NCBI GenBank assembly: GCA_949358305.1
Contig: OX442319.1
Coordinates: 10,230,001-10,294,000 of the forward strand
DNA from: Strigamia acuminata
Lineage: Eukaryota; Arthropoda; Chilopoda; Geophilomorpha; Linotaeniidae
Direction of reading: 5' to 3'
Length of the DNA stretch: 64,000 nt
The position numbers were made by a program, and so were the translations under genes. How positions within the stretch are numbered: the first letter of the stretch is position 1; the number at the start of each line of letters is the position of its first letter. Shown piece by piece: positions 13,701 through 23,486 of this stretch. The notes below the pieces were generated by a model that was not told the origin of the DNA, ran no database searches, and saw only the letters and a program-made list of their open reading frames with translations.

Positions 13701-16700
13701 TTTTACTTTAATGAGATTCGTAAGTACACCAGATAAAATAAAAGACACATGAAACTGTTACCAATGCCAGATACACATGCAATTACAATACTACAAATTG
13801 TACAAATAAATAAATTTCTCAATAGAATCAACAAGTGAAATAGTGGAAGGAGTATACGGCGGCAAGAAGGCACAACTTGTCTACGGAGTATTCACCACGC
13901 CTTTGTAAGTTGTAATCAACAGGGGTTGACAAACCAATACTGATATCGATATCAGTATCGGTCAAACCATGAACCAAGGATAACATGGACACGTATCCTC
14001 ATGTTCAGTGCGTTTTGCCATCGATGGCGCCAAATAATATATAGCCGCACTGTATTCTGGGATGACAACAGGTAACAAACATGCTTAGTTGGCAAGCAAT
14101 GCATGACACGTGATTGCTGTCGTCCAATCAGCGCACAGAACAACGAATCAATAGGAAATAACACGGATCCGTGTCCATGTTTTGTCGACCCCTGGTAATC
14201 AACACTCGCTAGCTTATTTACGCTGAATGTTTGTTCTACAGGAATAGCATCGGTGGCTCAGCAGTATGCGCCTTTAGACTGCAAGACATCTTGAGCACTT
14301 TTGACGGCGCCTTCAAGGAACAAGAAGGAATGAATTTTAATTGGTTGCCGGTTGTTCCAAGTAGAGTCCCCGAACCGAGGCCGGGACAGGTAAACTTAAA
14401 CAACAAAGAAATGCACAAATTATTAATTTTATTATTATTTTTAAATTTAAGTGTGTCAATGACTCGAGGACCCTTCCCGACGTGCCGCTGAATTTCATCA
14501 AGAGCCACACACTGATGGACCAAGCTGTTCCAGCGTTCTGGGGTCACCCCATCGCTATCCGGACAAGTTTGAAGTCGCGCTTCACTCAAATCGCCGTCGA
14601 CCCGCAGGTGAAAACGCCGGACGGCAAGACGTACGACGTTCTGTTTATCGGCACGAATAGCGGCAAAGTGTTGAAGGCCATCAACGCCGAGAGCCCGAGC
14701 ATCGACAAGACGGTCAACACTGTGATCATCGAGGAGATCCAAGTTTTTGGCAAAAATGTTTCCATTAAGAACCTGAGGGTCTACCGCACTGTTGACCCCG
14801 ACACGGGTTTGGAGGAAGGACAGTTGATTGTCGTGTCGGACAACGAAATTCTGTCCATTAAGTTGCAGCGATGTTATACGGATCGGATTGCGTCGTGCAG
14901 CGAGTGTGTTGCGCTCAAGGACCCTTATTGTGCGTGGGATGAGAAGAATCAGAAGTGCACGAGTGCGGGATCTCCGTGAGTGGTTATAAACGAAGAAATT
15001 TAATTTTTATTTAATTTAATTTTTGTTTTATTTTAATTTTTAGGAGATGGAGTGCCGGTCAAAGTTTTCTTCAGAACGTTGCTCTGGGTTACCATGCACG
15101 ATGTCCCGATGGCGAGTGTTCTAATAGATTTTTGTTATTACCATATTTCCGCAAATAAGAGCCACGGCCATTATTTGCGGAAACAACATATTTTTATTTT
15201 TATTTATAATTATTATTACAGTTGAGCATCAATTATCGGGATAGATAATAGATTTTATATTGTTTGTTTATTGATTTTTATTCATTTTCAATCGATTATT
15301 AATGATTATTTTATCAATGTTTCATTTTTGTATTCTGTACAGGTGTGTACGTAAATCTAATTTTCTGTTATTTGAACAAATAAGTTTTGTGAACACTTGT
15401 CTTCCCTTTAGTTCGGATAATCGATGCTCTACTGTGCAATATTATTATCACTATTTGTTTTGAACAAGGTGCCGTAGTTCGTTGAGTTGCAATAAGAAAG
15501 GAGAAGGTTTTAATTTTGACGTTGCCAAATGGCGAAATAAGGAGCGTAGAGTTTAAGTCATTTCTGAGTATTACGGTAGTCGACGAAATACGGCACCGGA
15601 AGACATTTTCAAGCATTTGACGGCCAATGAACTACAATATTTGAGAATTAACCAAAAAAAATTTCATTTGACTGCAATAGGTGCATTCAGCACTCCTCAA
15701 CGGTCTCCGCAACAGAATCCCGGTCGTCCGGGGAGACGCAACGACGTAATGGGCAACACCATTCCCACCTCCCTGGCTGACACTGACCACAAGGGTGAGT
15801 CTGCTTTCCCGTCTGCCCACCTACCGGTGCTAATTTTGACGACTATACTAACAACATGAAAAACAAATAAAATCAAACTTCTGTTTTGGTTTATTTATTT
15901 ATTTATTCATTTATTTATTTATTTATTTATTTGTTCTTATTATTTGCAATTTGCTTGCTCGTAGTGCACGATTCTTTTTCACCACTTGTATACCTCGTGT
16001 CTGTTTCTTGCTTCTTTTCTGGCTGCATCTTTCTTTTGTCTGTATTTCTGAGAAATTGATCTTTTTCAAGGCAAGTTGGTTTTGTGTGGTGTGGATCCGG
16101 ATTTTTTGGTAATGTTATATATTATTATTATTTATTGTTAATTTTAATTTTAACCAAATTCACTTTGAAATAGTGCATGAATACTGAGTATATTCAAATA
16201 TCACTGCACAGAATGTTTTTTTTCCCCAAATAAATATATCAGCTATGTAGTAGGGATGTGCGATATATCGACATACGGCATTGCGAAATTGAAATTGTGA
16301 AACCACAAACGATGAAGCCCATTTGCAATATGGGCATTTTATATGTAAATTGTTTGAGTGTATTTGTAGCAGACCTATTTGGAAAATTTAACGGCAATGA
16401 AAATTGTCTACGATGACTTTTAGTTTCTATCAATAAAACTGCTAAAGAAAAGCAAACGGCGAACGTAAATTGGGAATTTTACTATCAAAAGCGGGGGTCA
16501 ATTCTGACCCAAAGAACGTATCGATGATTAGACGTTTGATTGTTGGATGTTGGGTTAGAATTATTGATGTTCGGATTTAGGGAAAATTTAAAAGAAAAAA
16601 ATATTTTTTAAAAAAGTTATTAAGGCTTCACATCGGTTTGTGACTTTTGGTCCACCCTGTATAACGAATGGAAAACAGAAATTGTAGTTGTCGGCAAAAA

Positions 16701-18105
16701 CATTAATAAGACCCAGGAATCCTAATCGATGAAATATGATATTTGAGAAAAAGGAAAAGAATGTTTACTTTATCAATCAAAACTAAGGATAGGAACGGGT
16801 GACCTGCTGGGAATTCCAGTTTTCTCATTCTTGTTTGATCAAGATACTATTTCTATTTTCTATGGCAAGAACATCTGCCATCCACCTCCAACTGGGTTTT
16901 CTATGGTTTTCCCAGCTCTCGGTGCAAATGCAAGGTTGGGTCCTTAATTTCCTTAAGAAAGTCGTCGCAAAGATCGCGGCTTGCATTGCCGAAACTCCAG
17001 ACGGCCACTCTGCCTAAAGGTGGAAACACAAGGGAGCGGGTAAAATTCCAAAGCTTGCTAGTACAAGTTTAAAGAGTGAGTCATTGACAAGCTGACTTGA
17101 CCTGCTTTTGGCTTGCCAGCTTAACTGGCAAACTCAAGCTAGCTATGTAGCTAGCCAGAAACTCCCGCCAAAATCTCCTCCAAGAATTTCCTCACGATTG
17201 TGATTGGCTGTCAAAGTCACATGACCAAAACACCAGCAAGCTTGAAGCTGGTAAATCAAAATCAGTTTGATCGGAGCGGGTGAGTACAAGCTCGCTTCAA
17301 AACAAAGCTTTGAATAAAAACGCAAGCTTGTGTAGTCTCCGTAAAACGATATATTGTGCTCTCCCAAGCTGAACATCACAGTCATACACAAGATTTTACA
17401 TATCGCATTCATATTTACTTTGAAAAATAATCGCACACCCCTAATAGTGACTGGTAATGCCACGTGGTACACAAGTGTGCATGTGCCTGTAAACGCTGTA
17501 TCCACTCTTAGGGGAAAAAAGAATTGGTTACCCCAATAACTATTAAAGCGATCATCTGTCTGACTGCCCTACACTGAATTGAATCGAATGACGGGCCGAA
17601 CTTCGTTTTACGTGTTGAAATTAGGAAGGGTGGGCAGACAGGTGCAGACTTGCCAGCACACCCACCGAGCTCTCATCAGTCGATTTGACGCAAAACAAAT
17701 AACCGTTTTCGTTGTTCTTCCACAGGTCCAATATTCGGTGCATCGCGGGACTCGGAGCGGATTTACACGGCCGAAACCCTCGCCCTGGCCGTGGGCACAT
17801 CGATCGCCGCCTCGCTGTTGCTGGGCTTCATCACCGGCTACTGCTTCCGACAGAGGTGCCAGGCGGACGAAGCCGACACGCCGTACGGCGGAGACCCGTA
17901 CCTGGAGCAGCGACAGAGCATGCCGCGGATGTCGCACGAAGCTTCCGCGCCGCCGTTCATGAACCATTCCGACGCCTTTCTGCCGCCATCTTCCAACAAC
18001 AAGACCATCAATCTGGTGCTGAACGTGAACCCTAAGAACGGGAAGAACGCCAACAGCTCGGCCGACAACAAGCCCGTGCAAAAGGTGAAAAAGATCTACT
18101 TATAG
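7799..18105 (+). CDS. Sema1a: Semaphorin-1a-like transmembrane semaphorin (5' incomplete)
   Basis: A membrane-bound guidance cue or receptor of the class-1 semaphorins, which act on plexins in axon guidance. Exons read by eye: 7799-7895, 9362-9407, 10529-10591, 11716-11820, 11883-11970, 13237-13341, 13429-13517, 13578-13719, 13826-13904, 14242-14389, 14452-14975, 15044-15111, 15681-15794, 17726-18105. Phases agree throughout and give about 681 residues to a TAG stop. The sema domain starts in exon 1 ([19 protein letters not shown]) and includes [15 protein letters not shown] domain follows ([16 protein letters not shown]), then a TM helix ([17 protein letters not shown]) and the conserved Sema-1a tail ([17 protein letters not shown]). 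The signal-peptide exon and about 35 N-terminal residues are missing and probably lie upstream. Odd points are a GC donor after 15111 and a weak GTCTAA donor after 11820. Family identity is near certain; exact borders are less so. Confidence 0.93.
8655..8896. mobile_element. 242-bp MITE, family A, copy 2
   Basis: It begins CCGTATTTTACCGATTAAGAG, ends CTCTTAATCGATAAAATATGG, and is flanked by TA on both sides. It lies in the first semaphorin intron seen here, inverted relative to the copy at 6.4 kb. Confidence 0.85.
9854..9955. mobile_element. 102-bp MITE with TA duplication
   Basis: The ends are CTGCCTCGTATTAACGCCGG and its near-inverse CTGGCGTTAATTCGAGGCAG, flanked by TA. It is related to the larger element at 29,933-30,366, which also has a CTGCCTC end. 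It sits in a semaphorin intron. Confidence 0.85.
10616..10830. mobile_element. MITE of the GTGATTGGTTGAG family, copy 1
   Basis: It starts GGCAGTGGCTACATCCATG and contains ACGTATTATTTTAATGATG and GTGATTGGTTGAGATC. The same words recur, partly inverted, at 20,866-21,020 and 43,640-43,873. The right end is not clear in this copy. Confidence 0.6.
11011..11095. repeat. MITE family A, terminal fragment
   Basis: About 85 bp matching one end of the elements at 6,380 and 8,655 (CGTATTTTATCGATTAAGA, then GCCATTTTTGTCAGCAATTA). The other end is absent. Confidence 0.75.
12344..12485. mobile_element. 142-bp TIR element enclosing TTAGG repeats
   Basis: The perfect ends TACTTCACTTTAGC (12,344-12,357) and GCTAAAGTGAAGTA (12,472-12,485) enclose eleven tandem pentamers of TTAGG type at 12,387-12,441. 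It lies in the semaphorin intron between exons 5 and 6. No coding sequence. Confidence 0.75.
12387..12441 (+). repeat. interstitial (TTAGG)11 telomere-like tract
   Basis: Eleven contiguous 5-bp units: six are exact TTAGG and the rest differ by one or two bases (CTAGG twice, TTAGT, TCAGG, TTAAA). TTAGG is the telomere unit of most insects and many other arthropods, so the tract also hints at the host group. Confidence 0.8.
12505..12640. mobile_element. MITE of the GGGCCGGCTCAAG family, copy 1
   Basis: Imperfect inverted ends (AGGGCCGGCTCAAGATG and CACCTTGAGCCGACTCT) bound about 136 bp without coding potential. Relatives are at 20,182-20,283 and 20,655-20,788. Confidence 0.65.
12930..12996. 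repeat. pogo-like TIR fragment
   Basis: It begins ACAGTAGAGCCTTGATTATT and continues with GGTTATCCAAAC-type words like those at 360-421. Only one end is recognisable. Confidence 0.4.
13920..14194. mobile_element. hAT-type MITE, 275 bp, 8-bp target duplication
   Basis: The ends CAGGGGTTGACAAA and TTTGTCGACCCCTG are inverse to each other. The 8-bp GTAATCAA occurs directly on both sides (13,912-13,919 and 14,195-14,202). CAGGGGT-type ends with 8-bp duplications are typical of hAT elements. A nested inverted pair (GGATAACATGGACACGTATC and its inverse) lies inside. The insertion starts only 15 bp downstream of a semaphorin splice donor. Confidence 0.93.
15146..15183. repeat. 38-bp perfect-arm hairpin
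   Basis: TTTCCGCAAATAA at 15,146-15,158 is matched by its exact inverse at 15,171-15,183 around a 12-base loop. It starts 35 bp after the exon ending at 15,111, inside the intron that appears to use a GC donor. Confidence 0.7.
16253..17444. mobile_element. possible hAT-like element of about 1.2 kb
   Basis: The left end TAGGGATGTGCGATATATCG and the right end AATAATCGCACACCCCTA form short inverted repeats of a type common in hAT elements. I could not find an 8-bp target duplication, and the interior has no transposase frame. The pairing of the two ends is therefore tentative. Confidence 0.4.
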
Positions 18106-18611
18106 CCGTTAAGCCGGGGCTCGCCGAGCGGCGCGGTCGATTTCGATTCGGTCGACGAGGCCGTCACTAAGATGTGAAGCGAAACCTCGTCTTTTGGCAG
18201 CGGAATATGATTTTGTTCCTTTGATTATGTAAATACGACTACGGAGAAGACAAAGTTGTTTTGTTTTTTTTTTGTTTTGTTTTTCTCTTTCGTGGTGGTG
18301 ATGTGCAGTGGTGTTTTTCGTCCCATCCCCATCCGCGCCCTTTGTGCAGTTTTCTCGGTCTCTTATTTTTCCACCTCGCTGTGATTTTTATAACATTCCT
18401 TGTTCGGATGTGACAGTAACGTTGCTGCGTGCGGCTCACCCCGGATACACGTAACAATATTTGAAATAAACTTTTATCCCACTTTCCCTTCTTCATGTGG
18501 AGTTGATGGTGCCGTTATAACGTCTCATTCGCGAAACAGAAAATCACTAACTCGACTGCCCGTTCGATGCGTCTTCTTCCTCAACTCAGTCTCCTTTACT
18601 CTCGGCTATAC

Positions 18612-18658
<47 letters not shown>

Positions 18659-19139
18659 TTGTTGGACTAAATTATATTTACGACATTTTTTTTCCGACTT
18701 AAGGTTTTACTGTATAAAGACACGCAGGGAATTTAGCGAGTTTGCGACACGAGACTGAGATTGAGCCCGGAGAGCGGAAAATGACATCATAATGGCGGTC
18801 GTGTTGGACGTCGTGGATCGGCGAGTGTTGTACAGCACAAAGTGAAGGATTTGTGTCGTCCCAAAGACTCAGTATATATATAAATATATATAAATATAAA
18901 TGATTTTAGTCTGACTCGAGGTGCTCAATTCATTTTGTACATATTTTTTCACGAGAACTCGAAGTTTTGCACGGAAAACGGAGAAGTTGGACCACCAACC
19001 GGTTTTATTTTTGTTTTAAACAAAAAATTTAAGGCAAAGTAAGATGGGATTTGATCGCAGGCCCGTTCCTAATAATTGTTGAAGCTACGGGGGCCGATTT
19101 GGACCGGTGGGGACTCCTGGAGACCCTAAATGAATAAAA
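18106..19139 (+). other. 3'UTR of the semaphorin
   Basis: No coding sequence follows the stop codon. Candidate AATAAA signals lie at 18,465-18,470 and 19,133-19,138. An (ATT)n microsatellite occupies about 18,612-18,657. Which poly(A) site is used cannot be decided from sequence. Confidence 0.55.
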
Positions 19140-19146
19140 GTCTACA

Positions 19147-19278
19147 CAAAACCAATACAACGTTGGTAATCGATCACAATGTCTGGAGTTTGATTACAAT
19201 TCTGGTGTTTTGTGCTACTTTTTTGTGCCACTACACCAGTGATCCGGCTGGAAATAGGTCAACGTTGTATTGGTTTTG
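19147..19278. repeat. 132-bp unit bounded by perfect 19-bp inverted repeats
   Basis: CAAAACCAATACAACGTTG at 19,147-19,165 recurs as its exact inverse at 19,260-19,278. It lies just past the last poly(A) signal of the semaphorin. It may be a small MITE; no clear target duplication is seen. Confidence 0.7.
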
Positions 19279-20181
19279 AGTATAGTGTCGGGGTAACGTG
19301 CGTTGAGGAAATGAACCTAGCTCGCTGTAAGGCGCACAATGCCCTAGGAACGGGTCTGTCTGATCGATTAGAGAATATAACTTGTTATTTTATCGATCTT
19401 CCATTTGTTGAGTAAGTCCAGGAAGTGATGTTTATTGTGTGGAAGCAAATGGAAAAAAAGGACTTAATTTTCCCGTCTTGCAGGTGATTTTTTTTTCTTT
19501 CTCCCCTGAACCTTCCGTCATGACAAACTGAGAAAATCATTTGTCGGTGTCGAGACATCGGCATCGTTTTGGACTTTTTATTTATTTTTCTGCTATGCAA
19601 TCGAATTATGGGTAGGAAAAGCAAAACGTGGCAAAAAAGGGCCCATCTGCCGGCACCGAAATTGCAAGCTGCGTTTTGTTTTGTATTGTAATTAGCCGTA
19701 TAACTTAATGTGTCTAGTTCAACGTAAACTGAAAATACAAAATGTGTGTTTGATGATTGCCTGAGTGAAATACAGATAGAATAGAAAAAGACTTTGATAT
19801 TTAAAAGACACCTGTCCATGATGAATTGATGATGTACATGCCTAGTTTACAAACAATTCCGCACATATTTTCTACTCGTTTGATACAAAACGTGTTTTAT
19901 TATGATTATCAATATTATTGATACTGTTATTGTAATAATTTAATTTATTTCATGACTGGGCTTCGATTTTTTTTCTTTTATTTTGGTGGTGAAGTTGAGA
20001 TTTTACTGTAAAACCTGTACAAGAACAACTGCATTCAATTTGGATCGGTTCGAAAAGATCAGCGGTCGTTCAAAGCCGTTAGCACGAAATTGTAAACGAG
20101 ATTCTCGTTAAACATTTCGTCTAAAAATTTCTGCGAGACGAAAATTTAGACGAGAAGTTATTGAATGCGCCTACTGTGTTT

Positions 20182-20283
20182 CAGGGCCGGCTGAAGATGG
20201 GATCGAGCGGAGCAATCGAGCAATCGGCGCATTAATGCATCCAAAATTCACCAACGAGCATTGATCGACCTTGAGCCGGCCAT
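20182..20283. mobile_element. MITE of the GGGCCGGCTCAAG family, copy 2
   Basis: CAGGGCCGGCTGAAGATG and the inverse-like CCTTGAGCCGGCCATG bound about 100 bp. Similar to 12,505-12,640. Confidence 0.65.
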
Positions 20284-20654
20284 GCTGTGTTCACAGTAGC
20301 ATTGCAGGAACGGAAAGGCAGCAAGAAAGGATAGCACCAAAAGGGTTACTGTAAAACTGGGGCCTGTCCTACGTCCGGACCACTGTAATTAAGAGAAACT
20401 AGCGTAAACACTCGCTAAATTACTTTGTTACTGCCTAACCTTTTACTGCTAGCGTGGATAGTTAACGAAGTGTTTGAAAGAACTGAAACCAAACCGATTG
20501 AATCAGTTTACAATTTTAATATTATGAATATAACTTATAAACATGACTTTCAGGGCTGTCATAGGCCGATGGGGCACCTGCCTTTTCATGTGTTCAATAA
20601 GATTTATTAATAATTTTTTAATTAAGAATATTTGACATAATCACTATATGAGGA

Positions 20655-20788
20655 ACAGGGCTGACTTCAGGTCTATCAGCGTTCTGTGCCATTTTTTTGA
20701 ATACACGAAAACTAAAATGAGTCTTTTTCTGTTTGCGGAATGTGTCCTGTGCAGTTGCACCGCTCGATCGTGCCTTAAGCCGGCTCTG
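20655..20788. mobile_element. MITE of the GGGCCGGCTCAAG family, decayed copy 3
   Basis: ACAGGGCTGACTTCAGG at the left and CCTTAAGCCGGCTCTG at the right are decayed versions of the family ends. Confidence 0.5.
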
Positions 20789-20865
20789 ATCAGGATTTTC
20801 GTTGAATTAGCACAGGAGCTCCCGAGTGTTTTAAGATGGCCCTGGGTGAAATTTTAAACGAAGTG

Positions 20866-21020
20866 GCTAGGTTCATTTCCGACATGAACGTATTATTTTC
20901 ATGACGCGCTGTGATTGGTTGAGAGATGCATTGAGATACATTGATGAAAATACTCGGTCCAGAAATGAATCGACATCAATAGATCTGAACCAATCACAGC
21001 GCTGCCGATTTTAAAAGCAG
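20866..21020. mobile_element. MITE of the GTGATTGGTTGAG family, copy 2
   Basis: ACATGAACGTATTATTTTC and GCTGTGATTGGTTGAGAG are followed by the inverse-like GATCTGAACCAATCACAGC near 20,984-21,002, giving a hairpin-like element. Confidence 0.6.
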
Positions 21021-21787
21021 ATTTTAAGAAATCTCAACTAAATGCAACGAATAAATTACCAAAATAAGTCAGTCGAGCAAATGTGCGTAGAATTGATTAA
21101 CAAATTGTAGGTAGTGGATAACAATATGTTTTTGTCATATTAGAAAGAAAGGTCGCAATGTTAAGGATGTGATTGACAATTTTCACAATATGACTTGAAG
21201 ATGAGCAATTTTTTTTTTTATAAAGATAAGTGAGAAATAAGGACATGTAAACCAATGTGTGAGTGAATTATTACAATCGATCTCCAAACGAAAGACAAAC
21301 TTGAATTTACAATTTTTCTTTTCTACACAGTTTTTGTGATATCAATATATGCCCGCCATTTTTATTCTTTTTTTGAATATTTTTTTATTTTTATTTTTTG
21401 TGTAAGATGCATTTTTATTTCTCTTAGTCCAATTACAATTTCTTTTATATTAAGACAAATTTTGTTGATGAATGAATTTTTTTTTTCTAAAAATTAAAAA
21501 AAGAAAAATAAATTATGTTGTATTTTTTTTCTTTTTCGATTGTAAAGTAAAAGGTGAAGTATTAAAACCATCTGAAAACAAAAATTATTTTTAGTGTGTT
21601 CTTCTTTCAGTGGAAACTCCACTTTCATTCATTTCGAACGGGATTGAAAACGTCAATGGTGGATTGTATATCATCAACAAATAAATGATGTTATTTATGG
21701 CTTGTCCAAGATAATTCAGTACTTTTAAAGAAAGTTCCGCCAGAGGCGCGCCCTCATTCGGGCATCCAGTCTTATGCTTATGTATTG

Positions 21788-21928
21788 CAGTGAAGCATCA
21801 AGGGGAAGTTTTAAAAGATGTGGAGGAAAGAGACGATTCCGAAGAGAGTTATGCCGAGTGTGCTATGTATTTGCACGAGTTTCATGATTTTGCCAGTATC
21901 GATTTGATGATAAAGAGTGATAATTCAC
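21788..21928 (+). pseudogene. possible C-terminal fragment of the helical family
   Basis: An acceptor-like TATTGCAG is followed by about 45 open codons ending in TAA. The end reads CAMYLHEFHDFASIDLMIKS. The C-terminus of the protein at 31,101-32,261 reads CTRLLHEAQDRASIGLMLKD in the corresponding place, sharing LHE, D-ASI and LM-K. The similarity is short, so this may be a decayed relic, an isolated exon or coincidence. Confidence 0.35.
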
Positions 21929-22809
21929 AATAATTCGCAATAATCGCAAATCGCGATATATCGCATGTGCGATCTATCGCAAACAACAGCTAGTGAATTA
22001 AATAGCTGCGATATTCAACTAAAAAAAAAATCGCATTGCAATTAATCGCAAATTTGCACATGCCTATATATTGATATGAAATAAAACTTAACAAAACATA
22101 AAAATTAAAAATGTCGAATACAATTTATAAATAAAAAAAATTGTTTCCTCTCAGTTGAACAGAATAATGAACACACTTCAAAACCAATGTTGGATCACAA
22201 TTTTGCACTGATGAATGGTTACATTAATATTCATTAATGTTTAAGTTACATTTTCGTGCAGTGTGTATGAGGATGAATTATTACATCATCCTCATGGAAT
22301 TTCTTATGTCAATTTCTGGAAAAAAGTGTCATCTAACCAATTCAGTGTCCATTGTTATTATACTCTTAGTATACCATGCTTATTAAAATGATGAGCACCA
22401 TGTATAAAATGATTGCAGGTGTTGTGTCTTAGGACAACAGTTTTCGTGCCTCTTCGGACAATATATATTAATGTAGAAATGTATAACATTTCTTTGCAAT
22501 AAGTTGTGATGCTTACATTTCCACTTCACACTTTACTTATTCAAGTTAACGTCATCGCAATTCCAATATTTCATTGAAAAATCAAGCGTGAAAGTTATTT
22601 GAAACATCCTGTGCAATACCACAGGATTTTCTCACGGTGTTCTTTTTACCCATTCTACAAAAATTTTTCTCACCATTTTTCCATCATTGGATATGCAAAA
22701 TTAATTCCCTTCAGAAGTTTCTATTTAATTTTTAAGTGCACGCACAACTTACATTCAAACACATGCACATATCGTGCAATATTTTTCATTAGGGTAGTCA
22801 CCCATCTAC

Positions 22810-22816
22810 TATATAA
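22810..22816 (+). promoter_or_regulatory. TATA box of the secreted microexon gene
   Basis: TATATAA lies 48 bp upstream of the ATG at 22,864. With the usual spacing of about 30 bp, transcription would start near 22,840-22,850, giving a leader of about 15-25 bases. Confidence 0.7.
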
Positions 22817-22863
22817 GCCAAAACTTCCTGAAAAATATATTAGCTTTACAGTTTGTCCTAAGC

Positions 22864-23486
22864 ATGAAGTTTATTGCAGTTCTTTTAGTCTTAGTCGTCT
22901 TCGTTTCTGTGGCAGAGTCGGTAAGATGGAAACATGTATGTTTTATTCATCTGGAACTAATAAGACAAAATTTGAAAATTTACAGGCATGTTTTGATATG
23001 GTTGCATTACAAAAGGTAAGATTTGTAAAGCTTCTAGAAAGATTTAGGTCTTGATTAGTCTTAATTTAGGCTTTGACGGAGTATGTTGGCAAAGGGAGTC
23101 CAGACTTTGATGGCCTGAAGAAGATTGTCTTGGAACAACTGTTGGATAAAACAGTTTAGTGATTAAAATGAACGCAAATGGTGTAACATTTTGCTGTAAT
23201 AATTTTATTTTATGTCAGAAATTAGTTGGAATCGCTGGTTGCTTTGGATCATGCGTATTTGGGGTAAAGTTATAGAAAGTTCTACTTATTTGCATTATAA
23301 TAACAATTTTTATATTTTTAACAGGAAAAAAGCAAGATGCCTACATGTCTTTTTGAGGGTATTTCAAAGGTAAGTGCAAATTTATTATAACAAGATATAT
23401 TTTATTTTATTTAACATTTATTTTAGATTTGTCCAGAAGTTAAATGTTGCAAGATGATATTTGACATTGGAGGATCATTCATATAG
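22864..23486 (+). CDS. small secreted Cys-containing protein from six phase-0 exons
   Basis: Function unknown. Exons 22864-22920, 22986-23015, 23070-23153, 23219-23263, 23325-23369 and 23427-23486 contain 57, 30, 84, 45, 45 and 60 bp. All are multiples of three, with GT/AG borders and introns of 54-65 bp. The product is 106 aa. Exon 1 is exactly a signal peptide (MKFIAVLLVLVVFVSVAES), leaving a mature chain of about 87 aa with seven cysteines: one in exon 2, GCFGSC in exon 4, one in exon 5, and ICPEVKCCK in exon 6. Unspliced intron 3 would stop after two codons. A TATA box precedes the ATG and AATAAA-type signals follow near 23,540. The structure suggests a fast-evolving secreted or effector-like peptide, but I recognise no family. 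The exon 3 donor (GTTTAG) is the weakest junction. Confidence 0.8.

Larger units (their letters stand above)
19140..22800. other. intergenic stretch with MITEs
   Basis: I see no complete gene. The stretch holds an inverted repeat at 19,147-19,278, two small MITEs near 20.2 and 20.7 kb, a MITE at 20,866-21,020, a CGATATATCG-rich block at about 21,945-22,060, and a coding-like fragment at 21,788-21,928 that resembles the C-terminus of the helical protein family. Confidence 0.5.

Noticed and set aside
14236-14742. 168-codon minus-strand ORF
   Set aside because: Antisense shadow of two strongly supported semaphorin exons and the intron between them.
17143-17505. 120-codon minus-strand ORF
   Set aside because: Lies in the interior of a probable hAT-like element in a semaphorin intron, with no transposase motif and no paralogue in the window.
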